Assembly: GCA_021372865.1 (NCBI GenBank)
Contig: JAJFTO010000004.1
Span: 1 to 64,000, forward strand
From: Porphyromonadaceae bacterium
GTDB lineage: Bacteria; Bacteroidota; Bacteroidia; Bacteroidales; Dysgonomonadaceae
Length of the DNA: 64,000 nucleotides
Reading direction: 5' to 3'
The first letter of the stretch is position 1, and each line of letters begins with the position of its first letter. Position numbers and translations under genes: made by a program. Below are positions 9,826-18,995 of the stretch, in pieces. The notes under the pieces were generated by a model. That model made no database searches, was not told the origin of the DNA, and worked only from the letters and a program-made list of their open reading frames with translations.

Positions 9826-9833
9826 TATATTTG
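9826..9833 (+). promoter_or_regulatory. -7 promoter box of the CopZ-like gene
   Basis: TATATTTG, a perfect TAnnTTTG. No clear TTTG is found 20 bases upstream, so the -33 element is weak. It leaves a leader of about 55 bases before the ATG at 9894. Confidence 0.5.
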
Positions 9834-9893
9834 TTTTTGATAACTGATAGTTCCCCGAACCGGAGACGCAAGATAATTTAATAAAGAAATAAA

Positions 9894-10103
9894 ATGGCGA
9901 CAATAAAATTTAAAACCAATATAAACTGCTCAAACTGTGTGGCTAAAGTAACTCCTTTTCTCAATAAGAAAGAGGGTATAACCTCCTGGAGTGTGGATAT
10001 CGACAATCCCGACAAGATACTCACCGTAGAAACGAACGACCTATCGGCAGAGGATATTGTAAAAACAGTGAAACGTACCGGTTTTGATGTGAAACCAATT
10101 TAA
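9894..10103 (+). CDS. Heavy-metal-associated (HMA) domain protein, CopZ-like
   Basis: 69 residues forming a single HMA domain. The metal-binding motif is NCSNC (Cys near residues 11 and 14), without the usual Met before it. The beta-alpha-beta-beta-alpha-beta pattern continues with WSVDIDNPDKILTVE and ends RTGFDVKPI. Such proteins carry Cu(I) or other soft metals to P1B ATPases, so CopA at 3967-6384 is a plausible partner although the genes are 3.5 kb apart. Metal specificity is not shown by the sequence. Confidence 0.85.
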   Translation: MATIKFKTNINCSNCVAKVTPFLNKKEGITSWSVDIDNPDKILTVETNDLSAEDIVKTVKRTGFDVKPI

Positions 10104-10143
10104 ACTTGAGAATCGACTATCTCATTTTACGACAGTTTAATAG

Positions 10144-10213
10144 CTCTATTTAACAATTTGTGAAAATTTGAAATCATATTTCTAATTTTCACAACAATAG
10201 AGTTTGTTTTTGA
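10144..10213 (+). terminator. Long imperfect hairpin with T-rich tail downstream of the CopZ-like gene
   Basis: Arms TTGTGAAAATT (10158-10168) and AATTTTCACAA (10184-10194) pair perfectly. They continue inward with GAAAT/ATTTC around a CAT loop (one T:T mismatch) and outward with CTCTATT/AATAGAG (10144-10150 / 10196-10202). A T-rich tail follows (TTTGTTTTT). It probably terminates transcription between the CopZ-like gene and the trp promoter. The stem is A/T-rich and unusually long for a terminator, so a decayed inverted-repeat element is an alternative. Confidence 0.55.
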
Positions 10214-10266
10214 GACTATCAGAAATCAATAGACGAGAAGTTATTAAAGTTAAAAAACCCGAAAAT

Positions 10267-10298
10267 GTTGTTTTTTGTTTTTTGATCCTATACTTTTG
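10267..10298 (+). promoter_or_regulatory. Promoter of the trp operon
   Basis: The -7 box is TACTTTTG (10291-10298) and GTTG at 10267-10270 stands 20 bases before it in the -33 position. Transcription should start near 10303, just ahead of the leader peptide ATG at 10321. Confidence 0.6.
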
Positions 10299-10320
10299 CA
10301 TCGAAATAGAAACAAAAAAA

Positions 10321-10377
10321 ATGAATTTACTTGTAAACAGATATTGGTGGCGCTACTTACAACCCGAAAAGTCGTAA
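10321..10377 (+). CDS. trpL: trp operon leader peptide with tandem Trp codons
   Basis: An 18-codon frame, ATG at 10321 to TAA at 10375-10377, encodes MNLLVNRYWWRYLQPEKS. Residues 9 and 10 are adjacent Trp codons (TGG TGG, 10345-10350), and two Tyr codons flank them. It lies between a trp promoter and a strong terminator hairpin 47 bases downstream, just ahead of trpB. This is the classic arrangement of ribosome-mediated attenuation: stalling at the Trp codons when charged tRNA-Trp is scarce should prevent termination. Seen: the frame, codons and hairpin. Inferred: the mechanism. An alternative 60-residue frame in another phase spans the same bases and is rejected. Confidence 0.85.
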   Translation: MNLLVNRYWWRYLQPEKS

Positions 10378-10423
10378 GGAAGAGCAGCCGTGTCTTGAAA
10401 TTAGTAAACACCATATCATTTAA

Positions 10424-10456
10424 GAGCCTGTCGCAATCCTGCGACGGGCTTTTTTG
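10424..10456 (+). terminator. trp attenuator terminator
   Basis: GCCTGTCGCA (10426-10435), loop ATCC, then TGCGACGGGC (10440-10449) and six T (10450-10455). The stem is ten base pairs including one G-U, a strong intrinsic terminator within the leader before trpB. An upstream pairing over the Trp codons, GATATTGGTG (10340-10349) with CACCATATC (10409-10417, one bulged T), could act as the alternative structure. Confidence 0.88.
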
Positions 10457-10500
10457 ATTTTTATGACGTAGATGAAAATAACAATTAAAATTAAGATAAT

Positions 10501-11688
<1,188 letters not shown>

Positions 11689-11923
11689 TGAAGGAATCAG
11701 GAGTCAGGATTCAGGAATCAGCTTAGACAGTGGGATGTTGTTATATTCAGCGGTATGATTTGTTAGGAGTCAGGATTCAGGGATCAGAAATCAGGAATCA
11801 GGACTCAGGGATTAGGAATCAGCTGAATGCTGAGAACCGATTAAAACCGCCATAGATTACAAGTTTCTACAAACAAAAGCTGACAGCTGATCGCTGACAC
11901 CTGAATCCTAAAAACTAACAATT
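11689..11923 (+). repeat. Degenerate TCAGG/CTGA repeat module between trpB and trpE
   Basis: Two clusters of imperfect TCAGGA(N)T units lie at 11694-11733 and 11765-11832. Units of the opposite polarity (GCTGACAGCTGATCGCTGAC) lie at 11879-11898. The two kinds are mutually complementary and could pair in mRNA. Before the repeats of opposite polarity comes ACAAGTTTCTACAAAC, and the module ends TAAAAACTAACAATT directly before the trpE ATG. Similar modules precede trpC and trpF, and a partial one precedes lpxB. Confidence 0.8.
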
Positions 11924-13330
11924 ATGCAATACAAATTTCAAACAAACAGCAAGCAGATCATGGGCGACCTACATACACCCGTGAGCATTTACCTGAAAGT
12001 AAGGGATACCTTCCCTCAGTCGGCGCTGCTGGAGAGTTCCGACTTTCATGCCAACGAAAACAGCATTTCCTACCTGGCGCTGAAACCGATCGCCCGGGTG
12101 GAGGTGAACCGGGGTGTGTGTCATTTTCTGTTTCCCGACGACAAGGAAGAAAAACAGGAACTGTCTGAAAAATTTACTATCTCCGATGCGTTAAACAGCT
12201 TTATTAGCCGGTTTGAGGTTTCCGGTAGCGAAATGGAACAGTGCGGGCTATTCGGATACTCTACCTTCAACTGTGTAAAGTATACCGAAAACATTGCCAT
12301 CCGCGAAAGCAAGGAGGAAAGAAACGATGCGCCCGACTTGCTGTACATTCTTTATAAATACCTGCTGGTGTTCAATCATTTCACCGATGAGATCAGCCTG
12401 ATTGAGCTGCAGGGTGAGAACGAGGTGAGCAACCTGATAAAGGTGGAGTCGCTGATCAACCAGCGCAACTTTGCCACTTACAACTTCTTCACCGAAGGAG
12501 AGGAATACAGCACCATCACTGACGAGCAGTTCAAGGAGCATGTGCGCGCCGGGGTGCAGCACTGCCTTCGGGGCGACGTGTTTCAGATTGTGCTCTCGCG
12601 AAGGTTCGTACAACGTTTCACAGGTGACGACTTCAAGGTGTACCGCGCGCTGCGTTCCATCAATCCCTCTCCCTACCTCTTTTATTTCGATTTCGGCGGA
12701 TATCGCATCTTTGGCTCATCGCCAGAGACGCACTGCAAGATCAACGGATCACAGATCAGCATCGACCCCATTGCGGGGACAACCAAACGGAGTGGCAACC
12801 ATCAGGAAGACATGAAGGCGGTGGAGTTTTTGCTGAACGACCCCAAAGAAAATGCAGAACATGTGATGTTGGTGGACTTGGCGCGGAACGACCTGAGTCG
12901 CCATGCCCACGATGTGAAGGTCGATTTCTACAAGGAGCCGCAGTTCTATTCGCACGTGATTCATCTGGTCTCGCGGGTGAGCGGCACACTCAATGAGGGT
13001 ACCGACCGCATCCGTGCCTTTTTCGATACCTTTCCTGCCGGTACCCTCTCGGGAGCACCCAAGGTGCGGGCCATGCAGCTGATATCGGAGATCGAGTCTC
13101 ATAACCGGGGAGCTTATGGTGGTTGCATTGGTTTTATCGGACTGAACGGCAACATCAACCAGGCCATCACCATCCGCACGTTCGTCAGCCGCAACAATGA
13201 GTTATGGTATCAAGCCGGAGCAGGCATCGTTTCGCAGAGCGACGTTGCGTATGAACTTCGCGAAGTGAACAGCAAGCTGGGAGCACTGAAGAAAGCCATC
13301 GACAAGGCGGCTACCCTCTACAATTCATAA
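11924..13330 (+). CDS. trpE: Anthranilate synthase component I
   Basis: 468 residues. Converts chorismate to anthranilate with ammonia supplied by TrpG. The N-terminal feedback motif LLES is present at residues 35-38, so tryptophan inhibition is expected. The chorismate-binding domain shows FGSSPETH, DPIAGTTKR, LVDLARND and the end motif GTLSGAPK, with WYQAGAGIV near the C-terminus. Length is typical. The ATG at 11924 gives the usual N-terminus for the phylum. Confidence 0.97.
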   Translation: MQYKFQTNSKQIMGDLHTPVSIYLKVRDTFPQSALLESSDFHANENSISYLALKPIARVEVNRGVCHFLFPDDKEEKQELSEKFTISDALNSFISRFEVSGSEMEQCGLFGYSTFNCVKYTENIAIRESKEERNDAPDLLYILYKYLLVFNHFTDEISLIELQGENEVSNLIKVESLINQRNFATYNFFTEGEEYSTITDEQFKEHVRAGVQHCLRGDVFQIVLSRRFVQRFTGDDFKVYRALRSINPSPYLFYFDFGGYRIFGSSPETHCKINGSQISIDPIAGTTKRSGNHQEDMKAVEFLLNDPKENAEHVMLVDLARNDLSRHAHDVKVDFYKEPQFYSHVIHLVSRVSGTLNEGTDRIRAFFDTFPAGTLSGAPKVRAMQLISEIESHNRGAYGGCIGFIGLNGNINQAITIRTFVSRNNELWYQAGAGIVSQSDVAYELREVNSKLGALKKAIDKAATLYNS

Positions 13331-13340
13331 ACACACAAAG

Positions 13341-13919
13341 ATGAAAACGAATAAGATTCTTATTTTCGATAACTACGATTCATTCACCTACAACCTGTTA
13401 CATGCTGTAAAATCGTTGGGATACAATGAAGTGGATGTGGTACGGAACGATAAGATCGACCTCTCCGTTGTGGCGCAATATGACAAGATCATCCTCTCAC
13501 CGGGACCCGGCTTGCCGGAAGAGGCAGGCCTGCTGATGCCGCTTATCAGACAGTATGCAGAAACGAAAAGCATGCTGGGTGTGTGCCTTGGTCATCAGGC
13601 CATGGGGGAGGTCTTCGGGGCGAAGCTGGAAAACATTCCGTTCGTCTTTCATGGGGTGCAGACGCCAGTGGATATTATTGCAGGTGATTACCTCTTTGAC
13701 GGTATCCCGAATGAGATTCTGGTCGGTCGGTATCACTCCTGGATTGTATCCGAAGAGCATTTTCCTGCCGAGCTGGAGATCACCGCAGTGGATAAGGCAG
13801 GCGACGTGATGGCGATGAAACACAGGCAGCTCGATCTGCACGGCGTGCAGTTTCACCCCGAATCGATACTCACCCCGGAAGGGATTCGCATCATGCAAAA
13901 CTTTCTACAACATGGTTAA
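13341..13919 (+). CDS. trpG: Anthranilate synthase component II (glutamine amidotransferase)
   Basis: 192 residues, class I glutamine amidotransferase. It has DNYDSFTYNL at the N-terminus, the oxyanion motif SPGPG, the nucleophile Cys82 in GVCLGHQAMGE, and the His/Glu pair in GVQFHPES. It provides ammonia to TrpE, encoded 10 bases upstream. The same type of subunit can serve para-aminobenzoate synthesis, but its place in the trp operon points to tryptophan. Confidence 0.97.
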   Translation: MKTNKILIFDNYDSFTYNLLHAVKSLGYNEVDVVRNDKIDLSVVAQYDKIILSPGPGLPEEAGLLMPLIRQYAETKSMLGVCLGHQAMGEVFGAKLENIPFVFHGVQTPVDIIAGDYLFDGIPNEILVGRYHSWIVSEEHFPAELEITAVDKAGDVMAMKHRQLDLHGVQFHPESILTPEGIRIMQNFLQHG

Positions 13920-14041
13920 ACAAGCAAACCGGAAGTCTCTGTCGGATTTCAGCGACAGCCACTGCCCGAACCGGTCGGTTTTCAACGATCACAGCAGCAG
14001 CGGTGGCACTTCAGTTTGTGAAACAATTTAATTTAAATCTT

Positions 14042-15037
14042 ATGAAAGAAATACTCTATAAATTATTCGATTATCATTATCTCTCGCGCGAAGAAGCCAA
14101 AGAGGTGCTTTTCGCCATTGTGAAGGGAGATATCCCCGATACACAGGTGGCATCGCTGATTACCTCCTTTCTGATGCGCAGCATCTCGGTGGACGAGATC
14201 CTCGGTTTTCGTGACGCACTGCTCGATATGCGGGTAGAAGTAAATCTCTCCGATTATGCTCCCCTGGATATCGTGGGTACGGGCGGCGATGGAAAAAATA
14301 CATTCAATATCTCCACCTCAGCTTGTTTTGTGGTGGCCGGTGCGGGATACAACGTGGTGAAACACGGTAACTACGGCGCCACCTCCATCAGTGGTGCCAG
14401 CAACGTGATTGAGCAGCAGGGGGTGAAGTTCACCACCGACAATGATCAGTTTCGCAGGAGTCTCGACAGCTGCCACATTGCCTACCTGCATGCGCCGCTG
14501 TTCAGTCCCGCGTTAAAGGCTGTGGCTCCCGTAAGAAAGAGCTTGGGTGTACGCAATTTCTTCAATGTGCTGGGGCCGCTGGTGAATCCAGCTCAGCCGG
14601 AGTATCAGATGCTGGGGGTATACAACCTGGCCATGTCGCGGTTATACAGCTACATTTATCAGGAGGAGAACAAAAAGTTCTGTATTGTCCACAGCATGGA
14701 CGGCTACGATGAAGTGTCCCTCACCAGCCAGTTTAAGGTGGTATCAAACAAAGGCGAGCAGTTGTTTGTTCCGGAAGAACTGGGCTTCAAGCGGATCGGG
14801 CAGGAGGAACTTTCTGGCGGGAACACGCCAGTGGAGGCGGCCCGGATTTTCAGGAATGTGCTGCATGCCCAAGGTACCGAAGCGCAGATGAACGTGGTGC
14901 TGGCCAATGCGGCATTCGGCATCCAGACTATCGAACAGGATAAACCCATCGAAGAGTGTCTCGAGATTGCCAGCGATTCGCTGTATGGTAAAAAGGCGTT
15001 GAATGTGTTGGAGAAGTTTATTGAAATCAATCAGTAA
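14042..15037 (+). CDS. trpD: Anthranilate phosphoribosyltransferase
   Basis: 331 residues from MKEILYKLFDYHYLS. Transfers phosphoribosyl from PRPP to anthranilate. Visible motifs are the glycine-rich GTGGDGKNTFNIST, KHGNYGATSISGASNV and the magnesium-region DGYDEVS. The frame is open back to 14003, but the ATG at 14042 gives the standard TrpD N-terminus. The trpG-trpD gap of about 120 bases lacks the repeat module found before other trp genes. Confidence 0.97.
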   Translation: MKEILYKLFDYHYLSREEAKEVLFAIVKGDIPDTQVASLITSFLMRSISVDEILGFRDALLDMRVEVNLSDYAPLDIVGTGGDGKNTFNISTSACFVVAGAGYNVVKHGNYGATSISGASNVIEQQGVKFTTDNDQFRRSLDSCHIAYLHAPLFSPALKAVAPVRKSLGVRNFFNVLGPLVNPAQPEYQMLGVYNLAMSRLYSYIYQEENKKFCIVHSMDGYDEVSLTSQFKVVSNKGEQLFVPEELGFKRIGQEELSGGNTPVEAARIFRNVLHAQGTEAQMNVVLANAAFGIQTIEQDKPIEECLEIASDSLYGKKALNVLEKFIEINQ

Positions 15038-15198
15038 AAGAAAATTTTCTGAAAGCAAAACTAACCGTCATACATAACAAGTCTTTACAAACCAGAGCTG
15101 ACCGCTGAGTCCTGACAACTAAAAATAAACCGCTGAACTTATCACATTTTACCAACAAGAGCTGAGTGCTGAATCCTGAAAGCTAAAAACAAATAATT
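15038..15198 (+). repeat. CTGA-type repeat module before trpC
   Basis: Two copies of the motif sit in tandem: ACAAGTCTTTACAAAC followed by GAGCTGACCGCTGAGTCCTGA (15095-15115), then a degenerate ACATTTTACCAACAAGAGCTGAGTGCTGAATCCTGA series (15143-15179). The module closes with AAGCTAAAAACAAATAATT before the ATG of trpC. The same layout appears before trpE and trpF. Confidence 0.75.
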
Positions 15199-15987
15199 AT
15201 GCAAGATATACTGAGTGAGATCGTGGCCCACAAGAAGAAAGAGGTAGCCCTGCAAAAGGAGCGGGTCCCCTTTACAGCGCTGGAAAAGCAGCTACCACAG
15301 ACTGAGGTTCCTTTCCGGTCGTTAAAGGAAGCACTGTTGCTTTCACGTACCGGAATTATTGCCGAATTCAAACGTTGTTCACCCAGCAAGGGGTGGATCA
15401 ATCAGTCGGCCCGTGCGGATGAGGTGACGCGGGCTTATGAGGCGGCTGGTGCTGCGGCACTGTCGGTGCTCACGGATGAGACTTTCTTCGGAGGCTCGCT
15501 GGCCGATTTGCAAAAGGCGACGCAAGCGGTGCAAATTCCGGTCATGCGGAAAGAGTTTATCGTGGATGTCTATCAGCTTTTTGAAGCGAAGCTGGCCGGT
15601 GCGAGTGCGGTGCTGCTGATTGCTGCGGCAATCACCGCGCGTGAATGCCGGCAGTTTACGGAGCTGGCCCATCAGCTGCAGCTGGAGGTATTGCTGGAGT
15701 TGCACGATGAGCGGGAAACGGAGTATATCACTCCCATCCACAAGCTTATCGGAGTAAACAACCGCAACCTTGGAAGCTTTGTAACCGACCTGCAGAAATC
15801 GTTCCGGATGGCTGAATTGTTGCCCAAAGAGACAGTATGGGTCTCCGAGAGTGGTATCTCTGATCCGGTTGTTCTGAGAGATTTGCGTAATGCCGGCTAC
15901 AAAGGATTTCTGATTGGCGAGAACTTTATGAAAACTGCCGATCCGGGAGAGAACCTCAGAAAATTTTTGAGGAGTATTGAAAGCTAA
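15199..15987 (+). CDS. trpC: Indole-3-glycerol phosphate synthase
   Basis: 262 residues, a TIM barrel enzyme that converts carboxyphenylaminodeoxyribulose phosphate to indole-3-glycerol phosphate. Seen are IAEFKRCSPSKG, VLTDETFFGGS, VMRKEFIVDVYQ, LLIAAAI, GVNNRNL and SESGIS, which hold the catalytic Lys and Glu residues of the family. It is monofunctional, with trpF separate downstream. Its last codons (GAAAGCTAAAAACT) resemble the closing part of the intergenic repeat module. Confidence 0.97.
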   Translation: MQDILSEIVAHKKKEVALQKERVPFTALEKQLPQTEVPFRSLKEALLLSRTGIIAEFKRCSPSKGWINQSARADEVTRAYEAAGAAALSVLTDETFFGGSLADLQKATQAVQIPVMRKEFIVDVYQLFEAKLAGASAVLLIAAAITARECRQFTELAHQLQLEVLLELHDERETEYITPIHKLIGVNNRNLGSFVTDLQKSFRMAELLPKETVWVSESGISDPVVLRDLRNAGYKGFLIGENFMKTADPGENLRKFLRSIES

Positions 15988-16116
15988 AAACTAAATCACT
16001 GTATGTTACAAGTTTTTACTTATAAGCTGACTACTGACTGTTGACCCCAGAAAAAAGTCTCCTGCTAAACTTGCAACATTTTACAAACCAAGCTGACAGC
16101 TTAAAGCTAAAAAATT
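15988..16116 (+). repeat. CTGA-type repeat module before trpF
   Basis: It contains ACAAGTTTTTAC (16008-16019), AAGCTGACTACTGACTGTTGAC (16024-16045), then ACATTTTACAAACCAAGCTGACAG (16076-16099) and AAGCTAAAAAATT directly before the trpF ATG. It is the most degenerate of the trp modules. Confidence 0.7.
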
Positions 16117-16728
16117 ATGATTATCAAAGTATGTGGCATGCGTGATGTGTCCAACATCAGAGAGCTGGAGCTGCTCGATATTGACTGGATGGGGTTTATT
16201 TTTTACCCCGGTTCATCCCGCTATGTGGAAAAGGGCTTGGATTACATCCCTTCAAAAGTGAAGAGAATCGGTGTGTTTGTCGATCAGGATCTCCAGATTT
16301 TACGGGAGCGGGCTGCACAAAATCAGTTGGATGCCATTCAACTTCATGGGAATGAGTCGCCCGGGTATTGCATCAATTTACGCGAAGAGGGATACAAGGT
16401 AATCAAGTCATTCGGAATAGATGAAGATGGTTTTGTGCCCATTACACAACTGGATGCCTACGAAGGGAAATGCGATTATTTTCTTTTCGACCGGAAAACA
16501 AGACTTCACGGCGGTTCGGGAATGAAATTCGATTGGAACAGGCTGGCTGACTATCAGGGTGACACCCCTTTCCTGTTGAGTGGCGGTATCTCTCCAGAAG
16601 ATGTGGTGGAAATTAAATCATTTATTCACCCCCGGTTTGTGGGGATCGATATCAACAGCCGTTTTGAGATTGAACCGGCGCTGAAAGATATTGAAATGAT
16701 CAAGGAATTTGTGAAACAATTGCGATAA
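16117..16728 (+). CDS. trpF: Phosphoribosylanthranilate isomerase
   Basis: 203 residues, a TIM barrel. Motifs are IKVCGMRD at the N-terminus (catalytic Cys), GFIFYPGSSRY, GVFVDQ, IQLHGNE, the catalytic Asp region FLFDRKT, GGSGMKFDW and LSGGISPED, ending with GIDINSRFE. Catalyses the Amadori rearrangement step of tryptophan synthesis between TrpD and TrpC. Confidence 0.96.
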   Translation: MIIKVCGMRDVSNIRELELLDIDWMGFIFYPGSSRYVEKGLDYIPSKVKRIGVFVDQDLQILRERAAQNQLDAIQLHGNESPGYCINLREEGYKVIKSFGIDEDGFVPITQLDAYEGKCDYFLFDRKTRLHGGSGMKFDWNRLADYQGDTPFLLSGGISPEDVVEIKSFIHPRFVGIDINSRFEIEPALKDIEMIKEFVKQLR

Positions 16729-16819
16729 AAGCAATAAGCTATCCGCTTTTTAGCTGGGTTGATGTCATTGTAGAAAACAGAAAACTGGAAATAGAAAATA
16801 AGAAATAAATAAGAAAATT

Positions 16820-17596
16820 ATGAACAGAATCGACAAACTATTCAAGGAGAAGAAAAACAATATACTATCGGTTTATTTTACTGCGGGCTATCCGGAGCTT
16901 AATGACACCGTGAAAGTGATGCAGTCGCTGGAGAGAAGTGGGGTGGATATGCTTGAAATAGGTGTTCCGTTTAGTGATCCCATGGCCGACGGTCCGGTGA
17001 TTCAGGCATCGGGAACAAAGGCACTACATAACGGCATGAGTGTGAAAACTCTTTTTTCACAATTGGCCGATGTGCGACAGTCAGTTTCCATCCCGCTTGT
17101 ACTGATGGGTTATCTCAACCCGATCATTCAATTCGGTTTTGAGAATTACTGCAGTGAAGCAGCACGGTGTGGGGTCGATGGATTCATCATTCCCGACCTT
17201 CCCTTTGCGGAATACATGGAGTCATACAAGCCGGTGGCTGAAAAATACGGGTTACATATGATTATGCTGATTACGCCCGAAACTTCGGAAGACCGGATCA
17301 GGATAATCGATCAGCATACCTCCGGCTTTATCTATATGGTTTCATCCGCCTCGGTTACCGGAGCAAAGAACCGGTTTAGTGATGAAAATCTGGCCTATTT
17401 CCGTCGGGTGAACGCCATGCGACTGAAAAATCCGCGGTTGATCGGTTTTGGGATATCCAACAAGGAGACATTCGATGCTGCCTGCCGCGAAGCTTCGGGA
17501 GCCATCATCGGCAGTAAATTTATCTCGCTGCTGGGAAGTGAGAAATCAATTGATGATGCGGCCACAAAGCTAATAATTGCGATTGATCCACAATGA
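16820..17596 (+). CDS. trpA: Tryptophan synthase alpha subunit
   Basis: 258 residues. Cleaves indole-3-glycerol phosphate to indole, which is channelled to TrpB. Visible motifs are YFTAGYP, the catalytic Glu in LEIGVPFSDPMADGPVIQ with its Asp in SDP, LMGYLNP, GFIIPDLP and the phosphate site GFGISN. It is the last gene of the trp operon. Its final 27 bases overlap the 3' end of the convergent AAA ATPase gene. Confidence 0.97.
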   Translation: MNRIDKLFKEKKNNILSVYFTAGYPELNDTVKVMQSLERSGVDMLEIGVPFSDPMADGPVIQASGTKALHNGMSVKTLFSQLADVRQSVSIPLVLMGYLNPIIQFGFENYCSEAARCGVDGFIIPDLPFAEYMESYKPVAEKYGLHMIMLITPETSEDRIRIIDQHTSGFIYMVSSASVTGAKNRFSDENLAYFRRVNAMRLKNPRLIGFGISNKETFDAACREASGAIIGSKFISLLGSEKSIDDAATKLIIAIDPQ

Positions 17597-18700
17597 AAGG
17601 AACTTGTCGTACACGTGATAAGCGCCACGCTCCAGCGTGACGAAGTCCTTGTCGAGTAAACCTCTTATGGCAGACTGCACAGAACTGGATGAAGTGAGAC
17701 TGTGTTTCTTGACAAACTCCGCAGAGGTAATCTCTCTGGCATTTCCTTCCTTGGCTATGGCTATCAGCAGTTCTTTCTGTCTTGCCGGGAGCCGGAACAG
17801 TGTTTCTGAATAACTGTAATCATATGAATTTACGTTTTTCTCAACAGCCTCCTCTACCATGCTCTTCGTCACTTTGCCCGCACCAGGAGTCATCGAGAAG
17901 AGCGTGTTCAATATTTTTTGCAGATACCAGGTGATACCTTCAAATTGTCTGTATACCGACTCCACCATCTCAGGAGAGATGTATTTGCCGTTTTCCTCAA
18001 AGTGACCCAACGCAAATTGTGTGTATTCCTGCATGGAGATGGCTTCAAGATGCTGTATGGATACACTTTGATAGAATGGATGTGAAGCGCTTGTGAAGAT
18101 CTTATCCATAATATGACGCTGGCTGCCTGCGAAGATGAAACGTGCATTGTGGCACTGTTGTATGTGGGTCCGAAGCAGTGCCTCCACATTCTTTTCGCTG
18201 TAATGATTCATCTGTTGAAATTCATCGATTGCCACCAAACAAGGTTTTCCTGCCTGGTTCAGATACTGGAAGATCTCATCCAGCGTGGTTTCCACAGACC
18301 TGATGTCGCCCAGTTTCACATTAAATGACGGTTCTCCCGTCACGTTGAACGAGACTCCGGCCTGCAATGATTTGACAATGGTCAGGAATATTTCTAATGC
18401 TTTTTGACCAAAAGGTTTCAGTCGCTCTACAATCTCCCTGCTTAACGTGAAAACAAAATCACGAATGGAGCCGGTCGGATAAATATCAATAAAGAATGTG
18501 TAGTATTTATCTGCTATTTCACGTTTTGTGAAGCAATGGGTGATGAGTCCTGTTTTTCCCATTCTGCGCGAAGAAATAAGTGCCACATTGTTGCCATTCG
18601 CGATATTTCCGATTAACTCTTTTGTCTCTTCTTTTCGATCACAGAAATAATGCGGCGATAAATAGCCACTGGTAATAAATGGGTTGGTAATCTTTTGCAT
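17570..18700 (-). CDS. AAA-type ATPase with C-terminal winged-helix-like domain
   Basis: About 376 residues from MQKITNPFITSG. The Walker A region is SRRMGKTGL near residue 45 and Walker B is CLVAIDEFQQM near residue 145. A sensor-like AGSQRHIM follows. The C-terminal third (LTSSSSVQSAIRGLLDKDFV) looks like a winged helix. It matches the ATPase_2/DUF234-type group, a multicopy family in Bacteroidota whose cellular role is unclear. The 27-base overlap with trpA and the start of A/T-rich accessory DNA behind it suggest it marks the edge of the island. Confidence 0.82.
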   Translation of the reverse strand: MQKITNPFITSGYLSPHYFCDRKEETKELIGNIANGNNVALISSRRMGKTGLITHCFTKREIADKYYTFFIDIYPTGSIRDFVFTLSREIVERLKPFGQKALEIFLTIVKSLQAGVSFNVTGEPSFNVKLGDIRSVETTLDEIFQYLNQAGKPCLVAIDEFQQMNHYSEKNVEALLRTHIQQCHNARFIFAGSQRHIMDKIFTSASHPFYQSVSIQHLEAISMQEYTQFALGHFEENGKYISPEMVESVYRQFEGITWYLQKILNTLFSMTPGAGKVTKSMVEEAVEKNVNSYDYSYSETLFRLPARQKELLIAIAKEGNAREITSAEFVKKHSLTSSSSVQSAIRGLLDKDFVTLERGAYHVYDKFLSLWINRNY

Positions 18701-18995
18701 AATTCTAAAATTCAATCGGGCATCATTACGTAAAGATAATTATTATAAAGTAATAATTGTAAGATAATAATGAAAAATGTAATTTCCGGAATAAAAATGA
18801 ATAAATTGGTTTACAGATATTACATTTGAAAATCGGACGATTGAAGAAGCGGCGAAAAAATTAATGGAAGCACTCTCTAGTTGATTTTCATGCGACTATT
18901 TACCCATGTTGGTTATTTTTTGTATATTGCAAACTTGTTAATTAAAAATTAACGGGAGCTGCTATTGTAGGGGAAAGATTGTATTTTTCCATAAT
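18701..18995 (+). promoter_or_regulatory. Leader and promoter region of the TPR-HTH regulator, with a possible gene remnant
   Basis: A perfect plus-strand -7 box TACATTTG lies at 18831-18838 with TTGG about 21 bases before it. A stretch without stops at 18801-18884 would read as a protein tail ending RTIEEAAKKLMEALSS but has no upstream start; it may be the last piece of a lost gene. The 110 bases before the ATG at 18996 are A/T-rich leader with no clear hairpin. Confidence 0.4.

Noticed and set aside
10275..10457. A 60-residue open frame covering the trp leader
   Set aside because: It runs through the terminator hairpin, begins upstream of the -7 box and has no family resemblance; the 18-codon WW leader in another phase explains the region.
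11694..11832. TCAGG repeat run as a CRISPR array
   Set aside because: Units are short and degenerate with no constant repeat length or unique spacers, and no cas gene is near.
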